64,000 bases of DNA from Latrodectus hesperus (lineage: Eukaryota > Arthropoda > Arachnida > Araneae > Theridiidae). The notes under the pieces are model-generated. The model did no database searches. It saw nothing but the letters and a program-made list of their open reading frames with translations, and was not told the origin of the DNA. The number at the start of each line of letters is the position of its first letter. Position 1 is the first letter of the stretch. Shown here piece by piece: positions 14,939 to 28,579 of the stretch. Where the stretch lies: the NCBI GenBank assembly GCA_037975125.1, contig CM075857.1:86376699-86440698 (forward strand), read 5' to 3'. The translations under genes and the position numbers were made by a program.

Positions 14939-17020
14939 GACGTTTTATATTATGAAATTTATAGACAAAGCACGATTTCTAAGAATTTTTGACTGGTATT
15001 AATACTATACTTATATTCCATAAGTTTTATTAAAACCTTTTGAAATACAAGTACAACTTTTTTATAAGTAGTATTATACAGAGAAAATCAAAGCAATTTT
15101 ACGTCTAAAAATTTAGGTCAAATCTAGAAATATTAAAATAAATAAGATCAAAATTGTGACACAATCTTGAAACCCTTGAAAATGTAAGTTCTATTGAAGC
15201 AATTAAATTTTATTTTATTTTTATATCAACTTCCCTCACGAAACATCAATGGAAACTTTAAATTCATTTAGAGAAGTATAAAGCTGAGACCATTTTTGAA
15301 ACTTTGCCCAAAGATACGCCAAATATTTTTCATTTGATTTAAATCTGTATTACATATGACAGATTAAGGATTTGAATATTTTGTTAATTGATTTATTCTT
15401 GTATTTGCCAGTGCGTTATCTTGTTGAAACTTCCATTGTTTTTAGGATTTCTTCAAAAACAAGATAATCGAGTTATAACGTCTTTACTGATTGGTAGCTA
15501 TCAAAATTAATCACTTCAATAAAGGCTTTCGAAGGAAATCATCTTAACTTTAAAAAATCTCACAGAATTTGTTAATCTTCTCATCAAAACAAATATTTTA
15601 ACAAATCTTATTGGTGTTTCAATAATTTTTCAATAATATATTTTTAGAGAAAAAATAACATCAAAAGAATCTGAACTTAAATTTTTGCTGATCCATGATG
15701 AAAACATCGAATTCGAAAAACTCCTCAAATGCAACGAGAAAAAAAATTCGATTTCTCAAGAAATTTCTAGCCTTTCCATTATAACGAAAAATGTTTCTTA
15801 TCAAACTACAAAAATTGCCTCAAGCAAAGTGAAATTCACCAAAAAATGCTCAAAAATTTTCCTGTCAACCAAATATTAGTGGGCAATAAGTGTTAAGTTT
15901 GTTCTACAATTTAACAAATACTTTACAGTCAAATAAAATTAATCAAGTTAAAAAATTAAGTTGATTTTAAGAATATTTAACAAACTTTTCCAGTGATAAT
16001 ACATTGTTTCATTTCTAAAAGATTAAGAATCCAAGTCCTAAGTTAATAAAAACTCACTTTTCCACAAACTAAATAATAATAATATTTCGGAAATTTTTTT
16101 ATATAAAAGAAAGTATTATAAAAAGGCTTTTTAAACTTTGCAGTACATAATTCTGCAATTAATTAATATTTCGTTAAAGAATTTTTTCTCAATAAAATTT
16201 TATTCCATTATCATTCTTTTTAACGCATTGCCGCTATTTAAGATTTAGCCAAATAATTATTTCAATTTTTTCAAAAAACTTAAAAAAATGCTCACATACA
16301 AAAGTATTTGAACAGTTTTATTATCAAAATTTTTTTTAAAAAGGGAACATATAACAAAAAACTGAGGGAAGAAAATTTTAAAACATTTGATATATCAATA
16401 ATCTATAATTTTCGTACAACAAATATTTATAAAAAAATATTTTAAATTTGGATCTCAGTTATGATACATTTAAATATAGTTATAATATAAACTCCATTAA
16501 ATTTTAAAATTCATGAATAAATATTTGAATATATAAGTATAACATGTGCTGTTATAAACTTATAATTAGTTCATTTTTAAAAATAGTCTGCACTTTCTAG
16601 AAATTCAAATATAAATTCAAAATGGGTTTTAGCTTTTACATATTTTAAATTTGTATATTTTCTCTAAAACATTTTTTAAAATTTCGTTTCAGAAAATTAC
16701 CACAAAAAGGAAAGCCAATATGAATTGCAGCAGCAAATGGCTGTAATAGATAAAAGCATGCAAATATATTACATAATAGCCAATTATGGCTGCACTTCCA
16801 GAAATAGGCAAACAAGCAACCACATATTAAGTCAATATTGTCCTGTGTCAGAGGTACTTTCAGAATTTCAGAAAAATAAATTAGACTGAAGCAAAATAAG
16901 AAAAAAAAAAAAAAAAAAGGTAAGAGAAGGGAGAAGATGAGTATGACGTGGTTTGAGGAATTCAGAAACATTCGTTTGAAAATTTATGAATGTTCAGAAG
17001 TTAAAGCTGAAGATATAGGG
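14939..17020. other. AT-rich DNA, no gene recognised
   Basis: An open stretch at 15685-15879 is lysine/serine-rich and low in complexity, with no family resemblance. An A-run of about 18 lies near 16900. Part of 16660-16830 may belong to the following transposase relic, but I could not fix a frame. Confidence 0.45.
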
Positions 17021-17310
17021 GAATAGATCTTAAGCTAGACTCTGGATTTCAAATTACAAATGATGATAAATTTATTAAAAATGTTAATTAAGAAGATGAA
17101 CTTAATGTAAAAGTTGAAGGAGACATAAGGCCATCAGCTGGTGAAGTTGCTGTTGTTGTCGTGTGGCAAGTACAAAGAGAGAGAGAGAAATAAGACAAGT
17201 CATATTTAGCCGGATTTGAAACCACTTTGAATTTAATAGAGTATCAGCCCGAGTGCGACCACATGCAAATTCTCACTATCAAATGGATGCGCGACTTGGC
17301 TGTCTGAAAA
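17021..17310 (+). pseudogene. Possible pogo/Tigger-like transposase C-terminal relic
   Basis: Two short collinear blocks resemble the C-terminal region of pogo/Tigger (DDE) transposases. At 17038-17085 the plus strand reads DSGFQITNDDKFIKNV, like the D-x-G-F-x-I-x-x-D-D-E-I-V block. At 17221-17307 it reads LIEYQPECDHMQ and then KWMRDLAV, like the final helix that often ends in KKR. In-frame stops and a frame change between the blocks show that it is dead. The catalytic region is not recognisable upstream. The call rests on these motifs alone. Confidence 0.45.
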
Positions 17311-18109
17311 CGGATGAAGACGTAGAAGTAATTTACTCTGACCAAGATGTTCAGCAAGTAATGACTTTCATTTGCAGTATGTAGATATTGTATTAATGTG
17401 CGGCACTTGTAAGTACCTTAACGTGTAAAAGCGTGTCATTTTCATTTAATTGATTAAAAGTAGTTCGGATAATATTATTAAAATTCGGATAATTGGAATT
17501 CTACAGTAAATAGGGAAAAAGCTTCATAGGCTTTTGCTACGATTTATTGCAAAGGACATTGGTGTGGGTGTGTGAAATGGTATTTACAAGTACTATCCTC
17601 CGAAGACTTCATAGCAATGGAATAAATGTTTAGGAACAGTTTGTTTTCTTTCATCTATCTTGTCTAGACTAGTATGATTAAAATGACATTTCCTATGGTC
17701 TTGATTGGACTCTGCCAATTTGAGAACTGAAATTTATGAATAAGAATCTAGGGACACATGATGCACGTAACTGACTTCAGAATATAATATATTCCTAGAG
17801 GGAAGCATTATGGTCTGCGGAGATGGATTTTTTTAGAATTTTGTGTCAATGTACGGATCTATTGATAAGATTCTTTGCTGATAATTGTTAGAACACAGTA
17901 ATAGATCTTGATGTAAGATTGAATACACATAAATTAATCTTTCTTTCGTTTTACCGAAGCATATTGCACATTTCCATCCAGCTATCATTGTTGACGCTTA
18001 TTAGAACAGAGTGCGATTGTGCATTGAGTATGGGGTAATGGGCATACTACCCTAATATGAATTACATTGAAAATCGCTTAAGTAAGTAGTGCCTTGACTA
18101 AGTTAAGTG
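17311..18109. other. AT-rich DNA, nothing recognised
   Basis: No domain, tRNA-like head or repeat was recognised in this stretch. Confidence 0.5.
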
Positions 18110-18420
18110 CCTTGATTAGTTGTAATAATTGACTATCATTTGGTTGTTTTCATTGACCATTGATTTCACATATCAGAACTTATCATTCAGGCTACTTAAT
18201 TATTTTAAAATGGTTTAAAACATGATTCAACTATTATTTTATTTATAAATTCAGGGGATAAGCTGGAACTAATTTAAATAAACTGCGCTCAGCAATATTT
18301 TTTTATTTAAATATATAACTGTCGCATCACTGTGTGTTTCATAATTACCTGTTTGACCATTGGCCCTCTTAAAAATAAAGCTCGTAAGAGTATTCTATTC
18401 TATATATTCAAAAAGTTTCT
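18110..18420 (+). repeat. Unclassified dispersed repeat X, copy 1
   Basis: About 310 bp closely match 45850-46170 in the same orientation, with long identical blocks such as TTTCACATATCAGAACTTAT and TATAACTGTCGCATCACTGT. No tRNA-like promoter, coding sequence or clear inverted end was found. The ends fade gradually. It could be an old DNA transposon, a SINE body or a duplicated segment. Confidence 0.85.
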
Positions 18421-19935
18421 CTCTCTCACTCTCTCACACACACATTTATTGAGATAAGCAAGCATTGAAGTTTAATGAAATATGGTACAATAATTTAAAA
18501 TAGCAAAATTTTCACATCATAAATGCATTTAAATTACATAAAATTTTATTATCTACATAATATTTTCTATAAATATTTTTATAAAAGCCGTTATTCGTTT
18601 ATTAATTAGTTGCGAATACAAAATCAAATAACTCTTTGTAGATTAATTTATTTCCCTTTGAAGAAAAATGCTAAGGGAGAAAAACGTACAGGTAGTTACA
18701 AATTCAACATTTGAGTCTTCAATCCATGGTTTCAACCTTCGCTTTGAATATATTTCATTTCTTTATATTTGTGTGTGTGTTGTGTTTTGTGAAAAGAATA
18801 GATTATAATACACATAATTTTTTGTGAACGTGTATAAGATTTGGCTGCATAATTTTTAATACACATGATTTTATTTTAACTATTGTTTCATTAAAATATT
18901 TACAAAAATGCTTTGCTAGATATTTAAGTTTTTTTTAATTTTTTGCTTACATTTAGTGTTTTTTATCGTTGAACTCACATATGTTGAATGTAAATTTCTG
19001 CATTTTGTTTCATTCACACTTCGCACGAATTTGGTGGATCCGTTATTTCAGTGAATATCTTTTGGAGTTTAGCCAAAGTGATTATGGGAGAATTTTGGAG
19101 AATTGTATTCTTGCTTCCTAATCTGGATCCACAAAGAAAATTTTATTTATAAAACTATAAAACAGAAAACATTTGAAGAAAAAATGCATATGGTTTTACA
19201 GTTAACATAAGAATATTCAGAAATTACTTGATATTATAGAAAATAGTGCTTATTATATCATGAAAGCTTATTATTTTGAAAGTAATTTTTGTGGCTTAGT
19301 ATTAATTTACTTAATACAAACTTGAAAGTTAGGAAAGAAAAATTTGAAATATTCTATCTTTCTGTTATATTCTATGTGCTATAGCAGTTTTAATATATAT
19401 TAATTTTAATTATAGAATTGTAAATTTATGAATAAAATATTTTTATTTATATTATAAATTGTGAAATACATGAATGAAATATATCTTGATTTTAGTTTGT
19501 CGTGTTTGTTTCTTCCTAAAAGATTTAATTACAATGAATCTTTTTGGAAGCTACTGTTTATAAATACAGATATTTTATATTTTAAACAATATTAAGTGTG
19601 TTATTTTTAATAGCAGTTGTCAAGTTCACTAGAATTTAAAGGGAGTGAATTAGACATTCTTATATGAGCTAGACATAAACGCGAACTAGACACACCTGTT
19701 TCAAATAATATCTCTTTTCATCTTGTATTACTATTTCAATTTCTGTTATTCAAAGTTGCAATGAAAATTAAAATTATTTAACAGTTTATTGTAAAAACTG
19801 TATGGTACATTTTTTAATATAATCAAAATAGTACCAAACAATTTTCTTAGAATTTGTCCTCTGTAGTAAGCTCTATTAACATATTTTTTAATCACAAAAG
19901 GGTAAATACTTGAGTTTCGCATTTGCTAGAAAAAA
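18421..19935. other. AT-rich DNA, nothing recognised
   Basis: It begins with a short (TC)n/(CA)n patch at 18418-18445; otherwise it is AT-rich with no recognised content. Confidence 0.5.
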
Positions 19936-19937
19936 CC

Positions 19938-20583
19938 ATGTTGTTGTTGTCTTGTCCAGTAAAGTAGTGTAATGGAATCAAAGTGATCCAAAATTGTCCA
20001 AGACAGTTCTGGTCAAATCTATAACTTCCGAAGAATAGAGGATTTGTTGCAAGGAATCCAGATGGATCCTGAAGAGCTTTGCCAATATGGCAGGGCAATC
20101 AAAGATTTGGTTGGGAAAAGGTTTAGTGTCTGTGTGCAGTAAGGACAGCTCCTGTGTAGATTCGATGAATACCGAAAGATATTTACATTCCCTTGAGGTA
20201 TTTAATCCTCAACTGGCTTTGGTTGTGGAGTAGCACTGTTTCAGCTTAGAGCAAGTATCTAATATTAAAAGAGTGAATTTACCGAAGACTACTTCATGCT
20301 CCTTAGAAGAAACATGAAGTAGTCTTCGGGTGGCTATTGCATCAGCATCGGTGAAGGTCATGTTGTTGGAATGTTGAGGGTTATCTCGTGTCTTTGGCGA
20401 GAATCTCAGCTTTCTCAATGCCATCGATGTCGACGTGTGCTAGTATCCATTGTACGTCAACATCGATGGAAAAAAGCCATCTTAGTTGGTAATGAAGACT
20501 GTCAAATTCTCTTAGATCAACAGCTTGAAATAAAATTCCACAAAACGAATTTAATTACTAAATTTGCACCTCTCAGTGGATGA
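19938..20583 (-). pseudogene. LINE 3' remnant with RNase H domain
   Basis: On the minus strand, near 20385-20450, the translation reads WILAHVDIDGIEKAEILAKD. This matches the C-terminal RNase H domain of jockey/CR1-like LINEs, whose motif is W-I-P-x-H-x-x-x-x-G-N-E-x-A-D; here N is I and the final D is E, so the site looks damaged. Downstream are a stop and frameshifts, then further family-like sequence ending in a (CAA)n tail at 19939-19955 (ACAAGACAACAACA on the minus strand). No reverse transcriptase domain is present, so it is 5'-truncated and dead. A 17-bp hairpin at 20282-20329 interrupts it. Confidence 0.68.
20282..20329. repeat. Perfect hairpin, 17-bp stem, 14-nt loop
   Basis: The arm CCGAAGACTACTTCATG at 20282-20298 is exactly reversed and complemented at 20313-20329. 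It lies inside the LINE remnant and is not a normal LINE feature, which points to a fold-back duplication. Confidence 0.97.
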
Positions 20584-20850
20584 TGTAGCGGTTGAAAGCC
20601 ACCAAGAGTCATTCGTACATCCATAAGGACTCGCTTTCCGGAACACATTTCCGGATTTCTTGCATTATTTGGTTAAGAAAACCTAAAGTCTCTCATCACT
20701 CACTCTGAAGAATATTGGTGCAGAAAACAGAAACCCATTTGCCTTTTGCCATTGTTCAACAATTGAAAATAGCGGGTGAAAATCAAACCTAAAAGTTTTC
20801 CCTACAAAGAACAATGTCTCTCCACTAGGCCACGGTTAACGATATGAGTT
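20584..20850 (-). mobile_element. SINE family F, copy 4
   Basis: The head at about 20765-20845 reads on the minus strand CCGTGGCCTAGTGGAGAGAC, with a weak B-box-like GGTTTGATTTTCACC, then TTGTTGAACAATGGCAAAAG. The body is strongly diverged and its 3' end is not resolved. Confidence 0.6.
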
Positions 20851-22784
20851 ACTCAGTGAAATAATATAGTAATCAATTTAATTTAAATTTTAATTCCATA
20901 GAGAATTGGCATATGCAGAAATATAAGCGAATTCTCAGTTAAAATTGTCTTAGGGCTCAAAAATAAATAAGAGCAACTGGCCATATTAATGAAAACAAAG
21001 ATTCTGAAAATTTAATATTAATTAAATATTATTTTTCAGCAATTTAGGTTGTTAAGAATGCAGTTAAAATGATACATTTCAACAAATAAAATTTAAATTG
21101 CTATAAAATTTAATAATACCGAAAGATTGAAATCAATGTACAATGTATATTAGTATTCACTTAAATTTTCCTGGATATAAAAATAATTTAAAGAATATCG
21201 ATGCTTTTTTTGGATGAAAATTTCATAATTTTTTGTGTGATATAGGCAATAGCATATTTTTCATCAGAAAAATATTACTCCTTTAGCTTTTTTTAAAGAA
21301 TAAACATTTACTTTGATATTAAGTTAATTAAAGTTAAAATTTCGAAACTATAATTAATTTGTTCACGCTTTTAATTACTTTTAATAAAAGGTGCATTATA
21401 AAATATGAACATACTCTTATAATGCAGTAAAATAATATTAAAACAACTAACTTCTTATTAGTTGCATTTGTTTTCTATTCCTAAATGAAATTATTTAATT
21501 ACAAAAATTAAAATATATTGCATTTTTTACTGTAACTGCTTTTCTTATATGTCTATTAAACATTAAAAATTATTAATTACACTATATATGCACTCATTAG
21601 TTTTGGTTTCATTAATTCATTCGTATTTACCGATTGAGTAATGAATATTAAAATTGTGATAACTGCAAACACATATGCATACATATCTATTTTTTTGGGT
21701 GTATGTGTATTTGTTACTTTTATTTCATTAGAGAAAATGATTTTTTATTTTTCCCCAATATTTTTGAATTAGTGGTACAAGGATTTTTTTATTTTGGAAT
21801 GAATATTTTTTTAATAAATCAACACACTAATTCATTTATTTAGTTATTATTTTTTGAAAATAAAGTATTAAAACAAAACTTTTCATAAAAGCTTGGTATG
21901 AAAAATTAAATTTTTTGTTAAATATATATTTATTAACAAAATAAAATTAGTATAACAGTTTTGTGAAAGAATAATTAAAACTAAAGTATCTGAAAACATT
22001 ATGGCAAAGTGAATTTAATTTTAAAAAGAAAGAAAGAACAATCACATATTACTTTTTTAATAATCTGATCATAAAAATGGATGTAAATATTCATGAAAAT
22101 GGATATGATTTCTCCAACCACAATAAAAGAAATTTTTATTTTGAATACAAATATGATCTTAAATAGAATAGGCAGAGAACATTTTCAAAAATTAATTATT
22201 ATATATTCAGAATGGAATAAATAGAAAAGTATTAAAATTTATGTATATCTTCATTTATTATCTGCTAGAAATATTCTGTCAGACAAGTGTGGCACAGAAT
22301 ATTTATTGTTGCAGCATTTTATTTTGCATTTAAATAATGATGATCAACTATTAAATGAAGAGAATATTATGCATTATTTTGATACTAGTTAGTCTGCTAT
22401 AGATAAGAAAAAGGGAAAATGTGTGCTTCGTATCTGAATTGTCATATTTCACTTGTTAAAGTTTTGTTATAAATAGAAAAAGTCGGTACTGCCTATTCTC
22501 TTTGTTATTTCAATAACTTTTACAGGCTTTGTAAATTTTGTAAAACTTAAACCAATTGGTTGATTTGTAATGAAACGTAACAGAGTACAAATTTCTTTTG
22601 CAAAGTAATGTTTGAATGACTTTCTATACTTCTCTAGTATCTGATTCTATAATTCACTTTTATAATATAGTACAATTCATTTTTATTTAAATCTGCTTAA
22701 AGATTATTGTTAAAATTTATATAAATAATTTATATTCATTTACATTTAAAAAACAGATGGTTAAAACATGTATAAATCTCAAAT

Positions 22785-22790
<6 letters not shown>
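20851..22790. other. AT-rich DNA, nothing recognised
   Basis: About 1.9 kb of low-complexity AT-rich sequence without identifiable content. Confidence 0.6.

Positions 22791-22858
<68 letters not shown>
22791..22858. repeat. (TA)n microsatellite
   Basis: 68 bp of pure TA. Confidence 0.98.
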
Positions 22859-22861
<3 letters not shown>

Positions 22862-25430
22862 CTTATACAAACTTTTGCAGTGATCATAATTTATTAATAA
22901 ACTGTTTATCAAATAAATGCTAATAAAATTAACTTCTTTGTTAAATAAGTAGAGTTTCTTATATTTATTATATATATATTTCTTATATTATTTTTTAATA
23001 CACGTCTTTTTTCACTTATCTGCGAGTAATTTTGCGTAATTGCAAATACTGAAAATGAAATTAAACAGTATTATAGGAGATTTTAACGCAAACAAATTAT
23101 TCAAAATTAAAAAAATTGGTGTATTAAAAAACAATAATTTCATTTTCCCATTTCATAAAACTTTTCTTAATCATTAAAAATATCATTTGTCTGAGGAGTA
23201 AATTTTTTTATAATAGTTTTAGTAATATGGAAATATGCTTAGTTGCTCAATAGAATTATTTCTATTTACATATTATTATAACATATTTTAAAATAGAAGA
23301 AGATGAAGATTTTTTAAATACTATCTTTTTTAAAATAACAGTTAATTTTTGAATATCCTTATAATATTCTTTAAATATAGTAAATTTTTCTATTTCTAAA
23401 AGTTAATTCATACTAGTATTGTATGTATTTTTAACACTATCCCATAAATATATTGATGTTGTACATATATTAAATAAAATTAATTTCTTCTTCTTTTTCT
23501 TCTGAATGGGCTTGCACGGTACTGGGCACCTTTGCTAGATAGCATTCAAGCCCGTGAACTCTTAGTTCCAATAAATTGGATCGCCTACTTTATTAAATAT
23601 AAAAATTAGTTTAAATCTAAATTAAGTGTATTTTCCTTAGAAATATATTTCACTATTTTAAAGTTATTCAATAAAAATATGTAGAATGAAAACACTTTGA
23701 TAAAATTTTTTTATAAAGGGTTTGAGTTGCTTGAAAGATAAAGTATTTCTTAATTCTTCAAGATAATTCAAAGTTTTCTTCAAATTGGTTTATCATGATT
23801 ACTTTTTATTCATATCGAAACATTCGTCTTTTAATTGAACTGAAATCATTGCTTTTAATTTTTCAACTTTTTTTATAAAGGAAATGTATTTTTCCTTATG
23901 TATTTTGTATTTTTATTACTTATTGTATTTTTCCTTATTTTTCCTTATTCCTTATTTTCAAATCTTGAAACTCTCTTTTATTGGAAAACGTAAGATTAAA
24001 ATAGAACTAAATGTTTTTGTGATAAATTATGCTATAAGATTTTTGCTTTTTTAAGTTTTATTCTTTTACAATACTATAACGAAGTAAATGTTTTTTATAT
24101 CAAAATAGCTTAGCATTAATGGTTATGATTCTAAATGACATATTCGATATATTTTTTTCATAGGGGGGATTTAAATTAATGAAACTTTGATATACTTGTA
24201 CAATAGTAATTCAATATCTGTAAATTGTCTTACTTTTTTAGATGAATGGTCATATTTCTCGTCATTGTATGAAATAAATGTATTCAATGATTTCAGAGAA
24301 AAACTACGAATAAAATTTGTAATCATAAGTTATTTTTTAATATCTTTTTTTATATAATATGAAAAGAAGAGCATTCAAATCAAGAGAAAATCTCAAAATA
24401 TATAAGATTAAAGGAAATTAGAAAATAATTTAAGTGATGTATTCCTCTATTCCACAATTAACTCCAAATGATATTTAATAATTAAATTAATATTTAAATG
24501 AATTTCAATATAAATACATGCACCCATATAAAATTGATTTTTTAAATGACATACTTAATCAAATATCTTATTTCATCTAAAAATTTAAATATATTTCTGA
24601 GAGTTCACAATTAAATATGTTTAGTTTTATTTTATATAGCTATATTTCCCCAATACATTACAGATTAATTTTACATGATTTTACTTAAGTTATTTTATAC
24701 ACATATTTATAACACACACACACATGTGTGTGTGTTGTAACACATCAAATTCACATGAATTGTTCCTTAAAATAAAGATGACTATTGATAGTACTATTGA
24801 ATAAGAAGATGTTCTCTAAATGTATTGTTGCTTATTAAGATAATTTTTAATCACATTAACATCAAATAACTACATAGTAAAAGGATTTTTAATTGCATTA
24901 AAAATCGCCATATTTCTTCAAGGCACAGTCCTCTTATTTCTTCAATACACAATTTATATATTGATTTTCATTGTACATTAACAGTTAGCAATATTGTTTT
25001 AGTTTAGTGTTTCAACGGAAATAGTGTATTTTATCATTTAAATCATTGATTGAAAATTAGTTTTTTTTACTTAAGTATATACATTTACCTTTACGAAGTA
25101 CATCAAATTAATGAAATAAATAATTTGTCATAAAACTACTAATCTTTAAACACAGACGTGATAAAAACTAATTTTTTTATTATCATACAGCTTATTTAAG
25201 TCAAAAATATTTTTCGGTAATATAAAAATTTTCCTATGAATTTTTCCTCACATTTTAATTTATTTTATAAAAATTTATAATTATTTGTATAAAAATTATA
25301 CATTTTTCTGTAAAAATAATTTGAGCATCGGTGGTGTTAGTTTTAAACTTCATAAAAACAAAGTTTCTCTTGTAATGTATTTGATTTTACTTTGTTTACT
25401 TTCACACATAGACACATGCACATAATACAC

Positions 25431-25432
<2 letters not shown>
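22859..25432. other. AT-rich DNA; small non-AT island and short palindrome
   Basis: A ~90-bp island at 23495-23585 (GGGCTTGCACGGTACTGGGC...) stands out from the AT background and may be a transposon fragment, but it has no second copy in the window. A short (CA)/(TG) palindrome centres near 24724. Nothing else was recognised. Confidence 0.5.

Positions 25433-25493
<61 letters not shown>
25433..25493. repeat. Compound (TA)n(TG)n microsatellite
   Basis: About 29 bp of TA followed by about 32 bp of TG. Confidence 0.97.
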
Positions 25494-25974
25494 GTGTGTT
25501 TATAACAGATATAAATAACATTTCAATAAAAATTCAAGTAATTACATGAATAAAAGAATCAAATTCATTATATTGTTTACAAAATGAAAAGTATTATAAT
25601 TATAAATAATGTTATCTTTTTATAGAGAAAGTTTAGATTTATTTACGCCAATTTAAAATTAAAATAAAACTATTTTTAATTTAAAATGCCAATAATTACT
25701 GAACACATGAAATTTTAAGTAAGGATAAGGTAATGAAACTCTACTCTCATTTGAAACTTATTTGATTTAAGAGAAAAATTATCAAGCCAGAAAATTGATA
25801 CTTCAGTGCCCTTTTAGTGATTCTCAGTTGCTCTTGTCTAAGAATAAATAAAACCAAAATGGAAAAACTAATATTTAAAATTTCCAATATTCATTGATTT
25901 TACAATCCACGAACCATAATCATGATTTCACAAATGAAAGGATTGATCGAAAAAGCTCGGAGTAAAGAAACAAA
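25494..25974. other. AT-rich DNA, nothing recognised
   Basis: No recognised content. Confidence 0.5.
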
Positions 25975-26780
25975 AAACATTTTTTCTCCCGAGTTATTGT
26001 CGCCAAATAGTTGCTAAGATTTCCTCGTAGTTTCATAAGGTTGCCACAATCATCGATCTCGTCCCTGCATTCTCCGGGGAGTGTGCCAATCATTGTTAGA
26101 CCTCGCCAGCTGTGGTCCTCACTTCATTTTCTCGTTGCAATGCCCTGCGTCCAATAACATAAATCTTTCCCTGCACTTCTCTCCCCTCCCCAGCTACATT
26201 TCTAGCATTTAATTCCGGCATAGCCTCCCCCCCTCTAAATGACCACTGGTACACAACATGAGAAAGAGTGAGATCGTCGGACCCAAAAGGGAATTTGGCG
26301 ATAAAGTACGCCATTGAATTTCCAGAACTGCTGGAATGGGTGCCTGGCGTTTAATTCCTGATCCTTGTTCCTTGCTTAACGGGCGTTCTTAATGGACTAG
26401 ATGTTATGGTAGAGACCTGTGTATAGTTCTTGAGATATTTTGTTAGTTAGCCCTAACGACGTCATTGTTTTAGGAAAGATAAAGATTTCATTTAAATGCA
26501 GCTGAAGGGCTAAGAAAAGTGCAGAGTCGATTTCGCTAATTGCAACGCTGGGAAAACTTCTCAATCTCATTTTTCAACTCCCTCAACTCTTCAAAAGCTA
26601 GGAATAATTATTGAACCGGATCGAAAAGCACAGATATTTTCCCCATGTGCGTATTACGTAACAGGGATTCGCATTCTCCTGGGTGTTATTTCCAGAACGG
26701 AAATGGGGGTTAATCATGATTTCGAATTCTACGTTAATTACTACTTTGGGGATATCGATATCGGCACTCTGCGAGCAAAA
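25975..26780. other. Higher-complexity block, possible conserved non-coding element
   Basis: About 800 bp with clearly higher G+C and none of the simple runs of the flanks. No coding family was recognised: the 72-codon open stretch on the minus strand at 26096-26314 resembles nothing I know. No SINE box, inverted end or second copy is present. Homeodomain-type TTAATCATGATTTC and TTAATTACTAC lie at 26711-26745, and a CGATATCG palindrome near 26755. Loss of AT bias without repeat or coding features is compatible with constraint on a regulatory element. That is inference. Confidence 0.35.
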
Positions 26781-28388
26781 AGAATTCAGCCAAAAATTGA
26801 TAAGAGTTTAATTTTTAAAAAAGTTTAATAGGCATTGTTTGAATTTATTGGACATTCAAGAATTTTGTTCAAACCGAATGCTGTCATAAAATATTTAGTG
26901 ATTTTAAATTCAACAAAGTTTTAATATTTTAAGATTTATATTACTTATTATTAACATTAGAAAAAAATGTTGAGGGAATTTTCGCACAATACTAGAAATT
27001 TTTCTATAATTAGGAAGAATTTTTTTTAAATATAGAAAAAAATATTAATATTCTACTAAAATTCCAAGGATTTCTTTTCAAACGTTGTTTATTTTTTTCC
27101 CTTGGAATTAATTTAGTTTATGAAAGCAAATAATTACTTATCCTCGGCTTTTCAAAGAGTTGGCATTCTTTTATTTGCATAAAAATACATATATATAGGT
27201 GATAGTCTATTTTTGAAAATTAATTTATTACATTTCTGTAATTTGTGAAATTTGATTAAATTTAAGATATTTTTCATTATTTTTTTAAAAAAAGAACTAA
27301 GTCATAAAATTTTTTTTGCAATAATATTTCATTTCTGAATTAAAATATATAAACTATTATATAGGAATCTTAACATCTAGAACATGCAGATAATCTTGAA
27401 ATCTTAACCATGTAATCAATGCAAGTTATTAGTGGCGCTTTATAAATCTAAACAAACGTATACTATTTTTTTCAAAGCTTATTTATTTATTGAAGTTAAT
27501 TTTCTTTACATGAACAGCCAAAGTTTTCCTTTAGTCTCACAAACCAAAGTTTGCGTGAAGAGGAAATTTTTGGAATTTAATAGTTTAAATACATAAGAAG
27601 ATGATAAAAATGAGCAAATATGATGTATAAAATAAAGAATTAATAGAAATAGAAAAATAAAGGGAAATATGAAAAAAAAGTATCAGTCATTTCAAGAAAG
27701 TGTAAGAAGTAAAATTATTTTTAAATTACAATTTTTTTTCTCATTAGCTAAATGAGAGTATGGCAGCTTAGCGTCAGTAATACCTAAAAAAGGGAATTAA
27801 ACGCGCATCTTCCCTGTACGATGGAGAATCAAGCTTAATTATCAACTGGATACGGTTTTATGAAGATTGTATTTTCATCAGCCTATTATCACGTGACACA
27901 AATCACAGCTGAAATTAATTATGCAAAATTGTGATGTATTTGTTAAATTCTTACACTTGTTAAAATAAAACGTTAAAAGATAATGGGACTTTATTATTAT
28001 GTGAATGAGAATTCAAGCAACGTGAAATCTGATGCTTCAGTGAGTTCCTGAAATATTTTATCAAGAAACTTAATGATAAACTTATTTGGGAAACAGAATA
28101 AGAAAATAAAAAAGTGTATTTACTTTTGTCGGAAGCAAATATAATTGTAAAGTTTGGATACGCGTGGTCAACATTTTATGATGCATAATACGTATTGAGT
28201 GATCTGATTAACTTTTAATTTTTCATTTTTAATACAGTGACAGAAAATATATCCATATTAAGTATTCATATAACAAAAACTAATTTTTTCTTACAAGCAA
28301 AATCGGTTAGGATAATTAGATTTTAGCTCTATACAAAAATATAATGCCGAAAAATAGAATTGTCTTAAATATATAAAAATGTACTCAA
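26781..28388. other. AT-rich DNA, nothing recognised
   Basis: No recognised gene or repeat. A short less AT-rich patch lies at 27770-27930. Confidence 0.5.
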
Positions 28389-28425
28389 GCAGCTTATTCC
28401 AAATTCTTAATTTGGAATAAGCTGC
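28389..28425. repeat. Perfect hairpin, 17-bp stem, 3-nt loop
   Basis: GCAGCTTATTCCAAATT at 28389-28405 is exactly inverted at 28409-28425 with a CTT loop. No terminator or RNA gene context is evident. Confidence 0.97.
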
Positions 28426-28468
28426 ATAATTAATTATAATAAGCTGGATTAATTAATTATACATATGT

Positions 28469-28579
28469 TATTTATAATTTGTTAAATTACACTTTAATAT
28501 ATATAATTTGTTAATTTACACTCTATTATTTATAATTTGTTCATTTATACACTATTATTTATATTTGTTAATTTACACA
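28469..28579. repeat. Short minisatellite, about 4 units of ~29 bp
   Basis: The unit is close to TTATTTATAATTTGTTAATT followed by TACAC plus a variable spacer, repeated four times with substitutions. Confidence 0.8.

Noticed and set aside
15685..15879. 64-codon lysine/serine-rich open stretch
   Set aside because: Low complexity, AT-driven composition and no family resemblance.
26096..26314. 72-codon minus-strand open stretch as a host gene
   Set aside because: No recognisable domain, splice context or homologue; the block is better described as non-coding until conservation is tested.
28389..28425. Rho-independent terminator
   Set aside because: The hairpin lacks a G+C-rich stem and T-run context, and the DNA is eukaryotic.
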